Of a stretch of 64,000 bases of DNA, positions 33,387 through 42,873 are shown piece by piece; the first letter of the stretch is position 1; the number at the start of each line of letters is the position of its first letter. Position numbers and translations under genes: made by a program. The stretch spans positions 62,001 to 126,000 of the forward strand of contig NZ_FOWZ01000003.1 in NCBI RefSeq assembly GCF_900115585.1, written 5' to 3'. Origin of the DNA: Qipengyuania nanhaisediminis (GTDB taxonomy: Bacteria; Pseudomonadota; Alphaproteobacteria; Sphingomonadales; Sphingomonadaceae). The notes beneath the pieces are model-generated. The model was not told the DNA's origin, did no database searches, and worked only from the letters and a program-made list of their open reading frames with translations.

Positions 33387-35390
33387 ATGAACGACATGAG
33401 CAAGGGCAACTTCCGGACTTTCGACCCGGCGAAGGAAGACGGGGCAGAGCCGCCGCAGCCGCGCGGTAACAGCCTGCGCGACCGTATCCGCCGTTCCGAA
33501 CAGGCCCAGCAGCCCGCTCCCGCTGTGTCGCGCTCCGGCTATGTGCACCAGCCGCAAGCGCAGCCCCAGCCGCAGCCGCAGGTCGAACATCCGCCCGCAG
33601 CCACGCAGCAAGCCGCGCCTCAGGAAGCTGCCACTCCGCAGCCTGACTATGCGCCGGCACCCGCCCAGGAACAGGCCGAACGCCCCGCGCCGCAGCCAGC
33701 ACCCCGGGAAGAAGCGGTAGCAGCACCTGCCGACGCTGCTCCCGAAAAGCAGTCCAGCCCCGAGGAAACTCCCGAGCAGACCGGCGATGGCGATAACGCG
33801 ATGCAGCCCATCGGCGTAGTTCTCGAAATCGCAGGTTCCGGCTCGCAAGTCGCCATCGACCTCCAGCGCCTGACCGAATGTGCCGACGACAAGGACCCTT
33901 CCGTCGCCATGGCCGGGCAGGTCGGCTCGCAGATCAAGATCCGCGTCGGCAACAGCTGGCTCCTAGCCAGCGTTCGCAACCAGAAGCGCGACCGCAAGGC
34001 TGGCAGCATTCTCGCCAATATCGACTTCCTCGGTGAAGGCGTGGAAGAGAAGCTGACCGGCAGGCTCCACGGGTTCCGCCGCGGTGTGACCCGTTACCCG
34101 GTGCCTGGCGCGATGGTATATCCCGCCAGCACCGCCGATCTCAAACAGGTCTACGCTAGCGATGGCCGCAGCGCGGTCACCATCGGCAAGGTCTACCCGA
34201 CAAAGGACATCCGCGCCGGCATCTCTGTCGATGCGATGCTGGGCAAGCACTTCGCCCTCCTCGGTTCGACCGGTACAGGTAAATCGACCAGCGCCGCCCT
34301 GATCCTTCACCGGATCTGCGAGGCAGCGCCCGAAGGTCACATCGTCATGATCGACCCCCACGGCGAGTATGCATCCGCGTTCCGCCAGACCGGTGTCATC
34401 CTCGACGTCTCGAACCTCCAGATGCCGTATTGGATCATGAACTTCGAAGAGCATTGCGAAGTTCTGCTCACCAGCAACGGCAACGACCGCCAGATCGATG
34501 CGGACATTCTCGCCCGGTGCCTGCTGAAAGCGCGGCAGAAGAGCCGTCTTGCCGAACAGATGGGCAAGATCACGGTGGATTCGCCCATTCCGTACCTGCT
34601 GTCGGACCTGTCGAACGCGATCCAGGACGCGATGGGTAAGCTTGACAAGGCGACGAACTCCGCACCTTACATGCGGATCAAGAACAAGCTCGAAGAGCTC
34701 AAGACCGACCCGCGTTATCAGTTCATGTTCTCCGGGATGCTCGTCGCCGACACGATGGCGGACTTCATCTCCAAGATCTTCCGCATGCCCGCTGGCGGCA
34801 AGCCGATCTCGATCATCGACGTGTCGGGCGTTCCTTCGGATATCACCTCGACCGTGGTCGCCGTGCTCAGCCGCCTGGTCTTCGACTTCGCGATCTGGGG
34901 CCGCGAGGAAAAGACCACGCCGATCCTCCTCGTCTGCGAGGAAGCCCACCGCTATGTGCCGAGCGAGAAGAACGCCGACGGCAACTCCGTCGGCACCATC
35001 CTGTCGCGCATTGCGAAGGAAGGTCGTAAGTACGGCATCAGCCTCGGCCTCATCACGCAGCGTCCGTCCGACCTTGCCGAAGGCGTGCTGTCGCAGTGCG
35101 GTACGATCATCTCCATGCGTCTCAACAACGACCGCGACCAGGACTTCGTGCGCGCCGCGATGCCCGAAGGTGCACGCGGTTTCCTCGATGCCATCCCCGC
35201 GCTCCGCAACCGCGAGTGCATCATCTGCGGCGAGGGTGTCGCCATTCCGATCCGCGTCAGCTTCGACAATCTCGAAGAGGTCAAGCGCCCGGCTTCGGAA
35301 GATCCGAGCTTCGTCGAGATGTGGAGCCAGAGCGGCGGCGAGGAAGACATCGTCCAACGGACCGTCCAGCGCTGGCGCAGCCAGGGTTAG
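33387..35390 (+). CDS. HerA-like ATPase with Pro/Gln-rich N terminus
   Basis: A 667-residue protein. Residues ~20-150 are low complexity, rich in Pro, Gln, Ala and Glu. A beta-barrel (HAS-barrel type) region with VVLEIAGSGSQVAIDLQRL follows, then the HerA/FtsK-type ATPase: Walker A LGSTGTGKSTSAAL (around residue 285), MIDPHGEYASAF, Walker B TPILLVCEEAHRYVP, and a sensor-like LGLITQRPSDL with REC-IICGEG near the end. HerA proteins are hexameric DNA translocases, often paired with a nuclease NurA, which is not seen here. ATG at 33387 (MNDMSKGNF) was preferred over an ATG 10 codons earlier. Its cellular job in sphingomonads is not known. Confidence 0.85.
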   Translation: MNDMSKGNFRTFDPAKEDGAEPPQPRGNSLRDRIRRSEQAQQPAPAVSRSGYVHQPQAQPQPQPQVEHPPAATQQAAPQEAATPQPDYAPAPAQEQAERPAPQPAPREEAVAAPADAAPEKQSSPEETPEQTGDGDNAMQPIGVVLEIAGSGSQVAIDLQRLTECADDKDPSVAMAGQVGSQIKIRVGNSWLLASVRNQKRDRKAGSILANIDFLGEGVEEKLTGRLHGFRRGVTRYPVPGAMVYPASTADLKQVYASDGRSAVTIGKVYPTKDIRAGISVDAMLGKHFALLGSTGTGKSTSAALILHRICEAAPEGHIVMIDPHGEYASAFRQTGVILDVSNLQMPYWIMNFEEHCEVLLTSNGNDRQIDADILARCLLKARQKSRLAEQMGKITVDSPIPYLLSDLSNAIQDAMGKLDKATNSAPYMRIKNKLEELKTDPRYQFMFSGMLVADTMADFISKIFRMPAGGKPISIIDVSGVPSDITSTVVAVLSRLVFDFAIWGREEKTTPILLVCEEAHRYVPSEKNADGNSVGTILSRIAKEGRKYGISLGLITQRPSDLAEGVLSQCGTIISMRLNNDRDQDFVRAAMPEGARGFLDAIPALRNRECIICGEGVAIPIRVSFDNLEEVKRPASEDPSFVEMWSQSGGEEDIVQRTVQRWRSQG

Positions 35391-35529
35391 GAAGGAAGGG
35401 GGGGCTGGCGATCGTATCGATCCTCCGCTGGCCCGATCCCAAGTCGCGGCAGCCAAAGCGCGACCGCGCGTCGCAGCCTTTGCGGCGAAACCAAGCCGCA
35501 CGGAGGTGCGGCGCCCGGCGTCTGAGGGT

Positions 35530-35555
35530 CACAAGAGGGCTACGTCCCTCTTGTG
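35530..35555. other. Perfect hairpin with the queE stop codon in its loop
   Basis: CACAAGAGGG (35530-35539) and CCCTCTTGTG (35546-35555) form a perfect 10-bp stem around the loop CTACGT. The queE stop codon on the minus strand is CTA at 35540-35542, inside the loop. There is no T-run on either side, so it is not a standard terminator, although it lies between the convergent HerA-like and queE genes and may protect mRNA ends. Confidence 0.6.
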
Positions 35556-36274
35556 TCTCCAAAGAGGTGTATATGCAGGCGGTCGCTCATGCGGAAGCCG
35601 TGCTTCAAGCATAGGTCCGCGAGCCATTTCTCGCGGGTGCGCAGCGTTTCGCTGTCGGTGCCCTCGGGCATCAAAAAGACATGGCCCGGGCGGAAGCGAT
35701 AGCGTTCGTGAAGAGCCAGCACCTCGTCCACGTCGGAAGGTTCCGCGATCACGAATTTGAAGAAGGCGCGCGGGTCGGTGGCGTAAGCGTCGAGCCGCTC
35801 GGGCAGCAGCGCGAGATCCGCCGGGTTTCCGCTATGCGCCAGTTTGGGGCTGACGTTGAACTGGTCGATGCGGATGTCGAGCGGGACCGGGGCCTTGGTG
35901 GTGCCGTTGGTTTCGATCTCCACGCTGATATCGGGCAGGTGGTCCAGCAACTTTGCAAGCGCCGGAGCCTGCAGCAGCGGCTCCCCGCCGGTAATGACCA
36001 GCCGGTCCTGACCCAGCGCCAGTATGCGTTCGGCGACCTCGGCCTCGTCGAGAGTGACCTGGTTGGCTTTTCGCTCGAAGGTGCGATCGTCGCGGTGCGG
36101 GCGATTATCGCCTTCGAAATGCCAGGTGTAGGCCGTGTCGCACCACACGCAGGCAAGGTTGCAGCGCGACAGGCGCATGAAGGCGACGGGCCGGCCCATG
36201 CTCGGCCCTTCGCCCTGCACGGAGGCGAAGATTTCAGGTCCGCCCGTATCGTCCGTGGAGAGGACTAGCGCCAT
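35540..36274 (-). CDS. queE: 7-carboxy-7-deazaguanine synthase QueE (radical SAM)
   Basis: A 244-residue radical-SAM enzyme. The 4Fe-4S cluster motif is CNLACVWC (Cys38, Cys42, Cys45; CX3CX2C), preceded by FASVQGEGPSMGRPVAFMRLSR (segments SVQGEGP and FMRLSRC), the hallmark of QueE. GGEPLLQ follows near residue 95, and ETNGT near 118. It converts 6-carboxytetrahydropterin to 7-carboxy-7-deazaguanine in queuosine/preQ0 synthesis. The other queuosine genes are not in this window. It lies downstream of valS (181-base gap) and ends in the hairpin at 35530-35555. Confidence 0.94.
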   Translation of the reverse strand: MALVLSTDDTGGPEIFASVQGEGPSMGRPVAFMRLSRCNLACVWCDTAYTWHFEGDNRPHRDDRTFERKANQVTLDEAEVAERILALGQDRLVITGGEPLLQAPALAKLLDHLPDISVEIETNGTTKAPVPLDIRIDQFNVSPKLAHSGNPADLALLPERLDAYATDPRAFFKFVIAEPSDVDEVLALHERYRFRPGHVFLMPEGTDSETLRTREKWLADLCLKHGFRMSDRLHIHLFGDTRGT

Positions 36275-36286
36275 CGGGCGTTCCCA

Positions 36287-36378
36287 GAAGGCGACGAAGG
36301 CGACACCGTGTCACCCGGCGAAACAGCCATCAAGGCACTGGATTTGCTGACAAATGCAGCGCCCTCGCCAGGGTGACA
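36287..36378. repeat. Palindromic intergenic element between valS and queE (copy 2)
   Basis: GAAGGCGAC is duplicated at 36287-36306, followed by GTGTC, so 36293-36312 is the reverse complement of 17551-17570 with one central mismatch. Further in, TGTCACCCGGCGA (36309-36321) pairs with TCGCCAGGGTGACA (36365-36378), one base bulged, enclosing 43 bases. The whole looks like a REP-type palindromic unit in the 180-base gap between valS and queE. Confidence 0.55.
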
Positions 36379-36454
36379 GCTGGCGCGGCGGATATCGGGA
36401 CGAGCGGTGTTCATGCCTGTCTTGTGCCACAGCCGGGCCGGGTAGGAAAATTTC

Positions 36455-39163
36455 CTAGCCCAGCCTCGCCAGTGCTGCCTTCAACCGTTCGATCTCGGCA
36501 GTATGATGCGCGAAGTCGGCGCGTGCCTTTTCGACTGCCTCGGGCTTGGCGCGTTCGACGAAGTTCGCGTTGTTCAGGCGACCATCGAGCGATTTGGCTT
36601 CCTTCGTGGAGGCTTCCATCGCCTTGGACAGGCGCGCCTTTTCCGCCTCGATGTCGATGACGCCTTCGAGCGGCACGATGAAGGCATCGTCGCCCGCTGC
36701 GACCTGCATGGCCGCGCCTCCGGGTGCCTCTTCGAAGCGGACCGGCGTGAGGCGCGCGAGACGCTCGATCGCGGCGGCGTTCTCTTCCACGACCTTGCGG
36801 CCCAGCGCCGACGGGGCAGGGCAATAGGCTTCCAGTTTCGCCCCCGGCGCGATGCCGAGTTCGTTCTTCGCCGTACGGACCGCGCTGGTGAGCGCGATAA
36901 GCCAGTCGATCTCGGCCTTGGCGCCCGCGTCGACTTCAGCCTGCGGATCGGGCCATTTGGCAGTGATCAGCGGATAGGCGGGCCGGTCGCCCTGCTTCGA
37001 CCACAGCTCTTCGGTGATGAAAGGCATGAAGGGGTGGAGCATGACGAGGATCTGGTCGAGCGCCCAGCCGGCGACGGCCCTGGTTTCCTCGTCGAAATTG
37101 CCCTTGATAAGCTCGATATACCAGTCGCAGAAACGGTCCCACACGAAGTGGTAGATCGTGTTTGCGGCGGCATCGAAGCGCAGGTCGGCCATTGCCTGTT
37201 CGAGCGCGTGTTTGGTCTCGACGACTTCGCCGATGATCCACTTGTTGACCGCCTGCGTCGCAGCGGGCGCGGCGATGCTCGTGCTCGCGCCGATGCCGTT
37301 GGACTGGCAGAAACGCGTCGCATTCCAGAGCTTGGTCGCGAAGTTGCGATAGCCCTCGACACGGCGTTCATCCATCTTGATGTCGCGGCCCTGGCTTTCC
37401 ATCGCCGACATGAAGAAGCGCAGTGCATCGGCGCCGTACTGGTCGATCAGGCCCAGCGGATCGACGACATTGCCCTTGGACTTGGACATCTTCGCCCCAT
37501 CGGCGGCGCGGACGAGGCCGTGGAGGTAAAGCCTCGGCCACGGTGCCTTGCCGGTCAAATGCATGCCCTGCATCATCATGCGCGCATCCCAGAAGAACAG
37601 GATATCGAAGCCGGAAATGAGCAAGTCGTTGGGATAGTGCTTGTGGAGCAGGTCGGTCTTGTCCGGCCAGCCGAGCGTCGCGAAGGGCCAGAGCGCGGAG
37701 GAGAACCACGTGTCGAGGACGTCGTCGTCACGGGTGAGGGCGGCGCCTTCTCCCGCCTTCGCCTGCGCTTCTTCCTCGGTCATGGCGACATAGGGATTGC
37801 CATCCGCGTCATACCAAGCCGGGATACGGTGGCCCCACCACAGCTGGCGGCTGACGCACCAGGGCTGGATGTTCTCCATCCAGTTGAAGAAGGTCTTTTC
37901 CCAGCTCTTCGGGACTATCTCGATCGTGCCGTCCTTCACGGCCTCGATAGGTGCCTTGGCGAGGGTTTCGGCATCGACATACCACTGGTCGGTCAGCCAC
38001 GGTTCGATCACCACGCCGCCGCGGTCGCCGAAGGGCGTTGCGATGGTGCGCGGCTCGGCGTCGTGTTCGACCTCGTTGCCTTCCTTGTCCTTGGTGATGT
38101 GCGGGATGAGGAAGCCGAGCTCCTTCATGCGCGCCACGACCAGTTCGCGTGCGCCGTCGACGCCGTCCCGCTTGAAGCGGTGGAGGCCGAGGAATTCGTC
38201 CGGCACCAGCCCGTCGGCGGTCTGGCAGACATTGCCTTCCGCATCGAGCATGTTGAGCATTTCGGCAGGAGCGAACCCTGCGCGCTTGCCCACGTCGAAG
38301 TCGTTGAAGTCGTGGCCCGGCGTGATCTTCACGCAGCCCGAACCGAGTTCCGGATCGGCATGCTCGTCGGCCACCACCTTGAAGCGGCGACCGGTGATTG
38401 GCTGGAGGATATCCTTGCCCACAACCGACTTGTAGCGCTCGTCATCGGGGTGAACCGCCACGGCCATATCGGCCAGCATTGTCTCGGGACGCGTGGTGGC
38501 GACGACGAGGTAATCCTTGCCTTCCGACGTCGTGACGCCGTCTGCCAGCGGGTAGCGGAAATGCCAGAAGCCGCCCTTCACATCGACCGTCTCGACCTCG
38601 AGGTCGGAAATCGCGGTCTTGAGCTTGACGTCCCAGTTCACCAGCCGCTTGTCGCGGTAAATCAGGCCGTCATTGTAAAGGTCGACGAAGGTCTTGAGCA
38701 CGGCATTGGAAAAATGTTCGTCCATCGTGAACTGCTCTCTGGACCAGTCCATCGAGCAGCCGAGACGGCGCAGCTGGCGCGTGATCGTGCCGCCGCTTTC
38801 TTCTTTCCATTCCCAGACCTTGCCCACGAAATCCTCGCGCGAGTAATTCGTGCGCTTGTCCTGGCGTGCTTCCATCTGGCGCTCGACCACCATTTGCGTG
38901 GCGATACCGGCATGGTCGGTGCCGACCACCCACAGCGCATCCTTGCCGCGCAGGCGCTCGTAGCGGATCACCACGTCCTGCAACGTGTTGTCGAGCGCGT
39001 GGCCGATGTGGAGCGAGCCCGTCACGTTCGGCGGCGGGTTCACGATGGTGAAGGGCTCGGCATCGGGCCGCTCGGGCCGGAAGAGGCCGTTTTCCTCCCA
39101 GTGCGCGTACCAGCGCTGCTCGATATCGGCGGGATCGAAGGTCTTTGAAAGCTCGGTGGACAT
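36455..39163 (-). CDS. valS: Valyl-tRNA synthetase
   Basis: A 902-residue class I aminoacyl-tRNA synthetase. The ATP-binding HIGH motif is in [16 protein letters not shown] (near residue 44), the editing domain (CP1) contains [18 protein letters not shown], and the KMSKS loop appears as [13 protein letters not shown] around residue 550. The C-terminal anticodon-binding and coiled-coil arm region is present ([23 protein letters not shown]). It charges tRNA-Val in the cytoplasm. I chose ATG at 39163 ([19 protein letters not shown]) because it gives the usual start; twelve earlier codons are open. The 103-base gap to the divergent Mla operon must hold both promoters. Confidence 0.97.
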   Translation of the reverse strand: MSTELSKTFDPADIEQRWYAHWEENGLFRPERPDAEPFTIVNPPPNVTGSLHIGHALDNTLQDVVIRYERLRGKDALWVVGTDHAGIATQMVVERQMEARQDKRTNYSREDFVGKVWEWKEESGGTITRQLRRLGCSMDWSREQFTMDEHFSNAVLKTFVDLYNDGLIYRDKRLVNWDVKLKTAISDLEVETVDVKGGFWHFRYPLADGVTTSEGKDYLVVATTRPETMLADMAVAVHPDDERYKSVVGKDILQPITGRRFKVVADEHADPELGSGCVKITPGHDFNDFDVGKRAGFAPAEMLNMLDAEGNVCQTADGLVPDEFLGLHRFKRDGVDGARELVVARMKELGFLIPHITKDKEGNEVEHDAEPRTIATPFGDRGGVVIEPWLTDQWYVDAETLAKAPIEAVKDGTIEIVPKSWEKTFFNWMENIQPWCVSRQLWWGHRIPAWYDADGNPYVAMTEEEAQAKAGEGAALTRDDDVLDTWFSSALWPFATLGWPDKTDLLHKHYPNDLLISGFDILFFWDARMMMQGMHLTGKAPWPRLYLHGLVRAADGAKMSKSKGNVVDPLGLIDQYGADALRFFMSAMESQGRDIKMDERRVEGYRNFATKLWNATRFCQSNGIGASTSIAAPAATQAVNKWIIGEVVETKHALEQAMADLRFDAAANTIYHFVWDRFCDWYIELIKGNFDEETRAVAGWALDQILVMLHPFMPFITEELWSKQGDRPAYPLITAKWPDPQAEVDAGAKAEIDWLIALTSAVRTAKNELGIAPGAKLEAYCPAPSALGRKVVEENAAAIERLARLTPVRFEEAPGGAAMQVAAGDDAFIVPLEGVIDIEAEKARLSKAMEASTKEAKSLDGRLNNANFVERAKPEAVEKARADFAHHTAEIERLKAALARLG

Positions 39164-39266
39164 GCTGGTGCCAATGCCAGTGCGCATTGTGCGATGCAAC
39201 GGGATATAGCCTTCGCACGCTTACGTGCTTGTTTGGCGACTGAAATCCGCCCATACGGGGAGCCGA

Positions 39267-40376
39267 ATGACAGGGCTTGCACAATTCGAGATCGTCGAGG
39301 GGGACGGGGGTTCCGCACTGGTACTTACCGGGCCCTATCTCGTGTCCACGATCGGCTCGATCGACGACGACCTGCGCGGCATGGATGGCGGCGTGGCCAC
39401 GATCGACCTGTCCGGAGTGTCGGAAATCGACACGGTGGGAGCATGGCTGGCCTGCACGCTCGCGACGGAGCACGATGCCGAAATCACCGGGGCGAGCTCG
39501 CGTGCGCAGCGATTGCTGGACGCGATTTCGGGTCTTGGCGGCGAAGAAAAGCTCGGCGCGCCGCGCCTGCCGTTCTGGAGCCGGGTGCCCGATGCGATGG
39601 GCGAGAAGATCTTCAATGCCCGCAGCGGGATCATCGGGGTCATCAGTTTCCTCGGCGCGCTGCTGATCTCTGCCGGTTCGCTGATCCGCAATCCGCGGCG
39701 CTTCCGCACGGTCGCGTTGTTCCGCCAGATGGAGCTGGTGGGCGTGTCGGCCTTGCCGATCATCGGCCTGATGAGCTTCCTTATCGGCATCGTTATCGCA
39801 CAGCAGGGCGCGGTCCAGCTGGCGCAGTTCGGCGCGGAAACGCTGACGATCAATCTCGTCGGGCGAATCACCCTGCGCGAACTGGGCGTGCTGATGACCG
39901 CGATCATGGTCGCCGGCCGCTCGGGCAGCGCCTTTGCCGCCGAAATCGGCACGATGAAGCTGACCGAAGAAATCGATGCCATGCGCACGATCGGCATCTC
40001 CCCGATGGAGGCGCTGGTCATCCCGCGCATCCTGGCGGCCGTCCTGATGATGCCGCTGCTCGGCTTCTACGCCTCGTGCATGGCGATCATCGGCGGTGCG
40101 GTCATCGGCGACACCATGCTGGGCATTCCCTTCTGGACATTTCTCAGCCGCATCCAGGAAGTGGTGCCGACCTACGATCTGTGGGTCGGGCTGGTGAAGG
40201 CGCCGGTGTTCGGCCTGATCGTGGCGCTGGCGGGCTGCTATAACGGGATGCAGGTGAAGGGTAATTCCGAAGAGGTCGGCAAGCGCACCACGCTGTCGGT
40301 CGTCGCTGCCATCTTCGCGGTCATCGTGCTCGATGCCTTCTTCGCCGTCTTCTTCACCGAAATCGGGTGGGCGTGA
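39267..40376 (+). CDS. MlaE-family ABC permease with N-terminal STAS domain
   Basis: A 369-residue protein with two parts. Residues 1-105 form a STAS-like domain ([22 protein letters not shown]), the fold of the E. coli MlaB subunit, here fused to the permease. Residues 110-369 are the MlaE permease with ~5 helices and family stretches [25 protein letters not shown] (segments RQMELVGV and LPIIG), [31 protein letters not shown] and [14 protein letters not shown]. Such systems move phospholipids or sterol-like lipids between membranes. It is the first gene of a four-gene operon; the ATPase start overlaps its stop (TGATG). Confidence 0.93.
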   Translation: [369 protein letters not shown]

Positions 40377-41272
40377 TGGCAGAGGGCAGCAAGGCCACAC
40401 ACGAACGCTTTCGCGGCGACTATCCCATCGTCGTCGACGGGCTGGTCAACCGCTTCGGCACGCAGACCGTGCACGAGGACCTCGATCTCAAGGTCCGGCG
40501 CGGCGAAATCCTCGGCGTGGTGGGCGGTTCGGGGACGGGCAAGTCCGTCCTCATGCGCTCGATCATCGGCCTGCAACCGCCATCGGGCGGCAGTATCGAG
40601 GTGTTCGGCCAGTCGATCACCGAGGCGGAGCCCGACGAGGTGCTGGGCGTGCGCGATCGCTGGGGCGTATTGTTCCAGGGCGGCGCGCTGTTTTCCACCC
40701 TGACGGTGGGCGAGAACGTCGAAGTCCCGCTCAAGCAGTTCTACCCCGACATTTCCGACGAATTGCGCCACGAAATCGCGCGCTACAAGGTAATGCTTTC
40801 GGGCCTTTCCGAAGAGGCGGTCAGCAAATACCCGAGCGAGCTTTCGGGCGGCATGAAGAAGCGCGCAGGCCTGGCGCGCGCGCTGGCGCTCGACCCGGAA
40901 CTGCTGTTCCTGGACGAACCGACCGCGGGCCTCGACCCGATCGGCGCATCGGCCTTCGACCGCCTGACCAAGGAACTGAAGGAAACGCTGGGACTGACCG
41001 TGTTCCTCATCACCCACGATCTCGATACGCTGCACGAGATCTGCGACCGGGTGGCGGTGCTGGCGGACAAGAAGGTCATCGCCGTCGATACGGTGCCGAA
41101 CCTGATGGAACTCGATCATCCCTGGATACAGGAATATTTCAACGGACCGCGCGGTCGTGCCGCACTGACGGCGCAGGCGCTCGACGAACTGCGCCAGCAC
41201 ATGGACCGGCCGGTCGCCGCCCATGCGGTCAAAGCGTTGGACAAAACGCCTCCGGGCAAGGATAAGGCCTAA
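40376..41272 (+). CDS. MlaF-like ABC transporter ATP-binding protein
   Basis: A 298-residue ATPase with Walker A VVGGSGTGKSVLMRSIIG (near residue 53), the Q-loop at LFQGGALFSTLTV, the signature LSGGMKKRAGLARALALDPELLFLDEPTAGLDP (segments LSGGMKKR and LFLDEPTAGLDP), and a switch His in ITHDLDTL. This matches MlaF, which powers lipid transport by the MlaE permease. ATG at 40376 overlaps the permease stop by one base; a GTG nine bases earlier is also in frame. The C-terminal ~40 residues extend past the ATPase core. Confidence 0.95.
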   Translation: MAEGSKATHERFRGDYPIVVDGLVNRFGTQTVHEDLDLKVRRGEILGVVGGSGTGKSVLMRSIIGLQPPSGGSIEVFGQSITEAEPDEVLGVRDRWGVLFQGGALFSTLTVGENVEVPLKQFYPDISDELRHEIARYKVMLSGLSEEAVSKYPSELSGGMKKRAGLARALALDPELLFLDEPTAGLDPIGASAFDRLTKELKETLGLTVFLITHDLDTLHEICDRVAVLADKKVIAVDTVPNLMELDHPWIQEYFNGPRGRAALTAQALDELRQHMDRPVAAHAVKALDKTPPGKDKA

Positions 41273-41275
41273 CCA

Positions 41276-42223
41276 ATGGAAACGCGGGCAAATTACATCT
41301 GGGTGGGGGCTGTGACGCTGGCCGTATTGGCCGCGCTTGCGCTCTTCATCGTTTGGCTGGCGCGCTGGGGCGAAGGCGCCCAGAAGGAATACGACATCTT
41401 CTTCAAGCAGTCGGTCGCAGGCCTCGCCAATGGCAGCCAGGTCAGCTTTGCGGGCGTGCCCGTGGGGCAGGTCAACCAGATCGTGCTGTGGGACAAGGAC
41501 CCCGAATTCGTCCGCGTCCGCATCAGCGTGAAGGAAGAAGTGCCGATCCTGGTCGGCACCACCGCGACCATCCAGGGCAGCTTTACCGGCGTTTCGACCA
41601 TCCTGCTGGATGGCGCGCGCAGCGGTGCGCCGCCCATCACCTGCGAGACCACGGCCTGTACCGAAGGCGTGCCGATCATCCCGCCGCAGGACGGGGGCCT
41701 CAATGCGCTGCTGTCCAACGCGCCGCTGCTGCTTGAACGTCTGGCGACGCTGACCGAACGCCTGACTCAGCTGCTGGACGAGGAAAACCAGGGCGAGATC
41801 GCCGGTATCCTTGCCAATACCAACCAGATGACGCGCAGCCTTGCCGAAACGGCCCCGCAGATCGAGCGGACCATGGCCGAATTGCAGGTCACCCTGCGCG
41901 AAGCGGCCGAAGCGCTGGACGAATTCGAGAAGGTCACGGCATCGACCGACCGCCTGATCAACACCGAGGGCGAGCAGCTGGCGCGGGAACTGCGCAAGAC
42001 GCTGGCTTCGGCTGGCGGCGCGGCCAAGGCGCTGGAACAGACGCTTGAAGAAGCGCGCCCGGCGACCAAGCAGCTGACCGAAAGCACGCTGCCGGCCGCC
42101 GAAGCGACGCTGCGCGACCTGCGCGCCACCAGCAAGGCGCTGCGCAGCGTGACCGAAAAGATCGACGAGAAGGGCGCAGGCTCGCTGCTTTCCAGCCAGC
42201 CGCTTCCGGAATACGAACCATGA
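41276..42223 (+). CDS. MlaD-family (MCE domain) periplasmic protein
   Basis: A 315-residue protein with one N-terminal transmembrane helix (VGAVTLAVLAALALFIVWLA) and an MCE domain (YDIFFKQSVAGLANGSQVSFAGVPVGQV, segments FKQSVAGL and VSFAGVPVGQV; then VRVRISVKEEVPILVGTTATIQG). A long C-terminal helical tail with Leu/Glu/Ala repeats follows (residues ~150-300), probably a coiled coil. MlaD hexamers bind lipid between the permease and periplasmic carriers. It starts 3 bases after the ATPase gene and its stop overlaps the lipoprotein start. Confidence 0.93.
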   Translation: METRANYIWVGAVTLAVLAALALFIVWLARWGEGAQKEYDIFFKQSVAGLANGSQVSFAGVPVGQVNQIVLWDKDPEFVRVRISVKEEVPILVGTTATIQGSFTGVSTILLDGARSGAPPITCETTACTEGVPIIPPQDGGLNALLSNAPLLLERLATLTERLTQLLDEENQGEIAGILANTNQMTRSLAETAPQIERTMAELQVTLREAAEALDEFEKVTASTDRLINTEGEQLARELRKTLASAGGAAKALEQTLEEARPATKQLTESTLPAAEATLRDLRATSKALRSVTEKIDEKGAGSLLSSQPLPEYEP

Positions 42224-42822
42224 GACGGGATCGCGCGATGAACACGACCAAAACCCTCGCCATCCTTGCCCCGGCCCTGCTCCTGGGCGGCTGCATCAGT
42301 TTCGGCGCAGAACCGCCCGAAAGCCTGCTGACCCTGACGCCTACGGCCACCGCACCTGCCGGAACCGGCGGCTCGAGCGATGCGGGCACCGCCCTTGCGC
42401 TGACCGAGTTCGAAGCGCCGGCCGCGCTCGACGTGACGCGTGTGCCCGTGCAGGTCAACGCCACCGAGCTCGCCTATCTCAAGGATGCGGTGTGGGTGGA
42501 AAAGCCCGCCCGCCTGTTCCGCCGCCTGATTGCCGAAACCATCCGCACGCAGTCGGGCCGCGTGGTCGTCGACGGTGACGATCCGGGCGCGATGGCGGTC
42601 AACCGCATTTCCGGAACGCTGCGCCAGTTCGGCTACGACGCCTCGACCTCCAGCGTGGTGGTCGTCTTCGACGCCGTGCGCGCGGGCGAGGGCAGTGCAG
42701 TCGAAACCCGCCGCTTCGAAGCCGTGGTCCCGGGCGTGACGCCAGACGTCCAAGGAGTCGGCCCCGCGCTGAACCGCGCGGCAAACGATGTCGCCGTGCA
42801 GGTCGCGGAGTGGGTTGGCTAG
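42220..42822 (+). CDS. ABC-type transport auxiliary lipoprotein (PqiC-like)
   Basis: A 200-residue lipoprotein. The signal has a lipobox LLGGC (Cys25 from the ATG at 42220; KTLAILAPALLLGGC), followed by a beta/alpha domain with LTEFEAPAALDVTRVPVQVNATELAYLKDAVWVEKPARLFRRLIAE (segments RVPVQV and LKDAVWVEKPARLF), typical of the ABC_trans_aux family that accompanies MCE transporters. It probably links the system to the outer membrane. ATG overlaps the mlaD stop by four bases (ATGA); a second ATG six codons on is an alternative start. No MlaC-like carrier gene is in the operon. Confidence 0.85.
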   Translation: MRRDRAMNTTKTLAILAPALLLGGCISFGAEPPESLLTLTPTATAPAGTGGSSDAGTALALTEFEAPAALDVTRVPVQVNATELAYLKDAVWVEKPARLFRRLIAETIRTQSGRVVVDGDDPGAMAVNRISGTLRQFGYDASTSSVVVVFDAVRAGEGSAVETRRFEAVVPGVTPDVQGVGPALNRAANDVAVQVAEWVG

Positions 42823-42873
42823 GCCGTAAGGTCGCTGAAGTCCGCTCGCGACCCGATTGCGGAAGTCGAGTAA

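Noticed and set aside
36503..39148. An 881-codon plus-strand frame opposite valS
   Set aside because: It is the antisense shadow of valyl-tRNA synthetase, a typical effect of GC-rich codon use.
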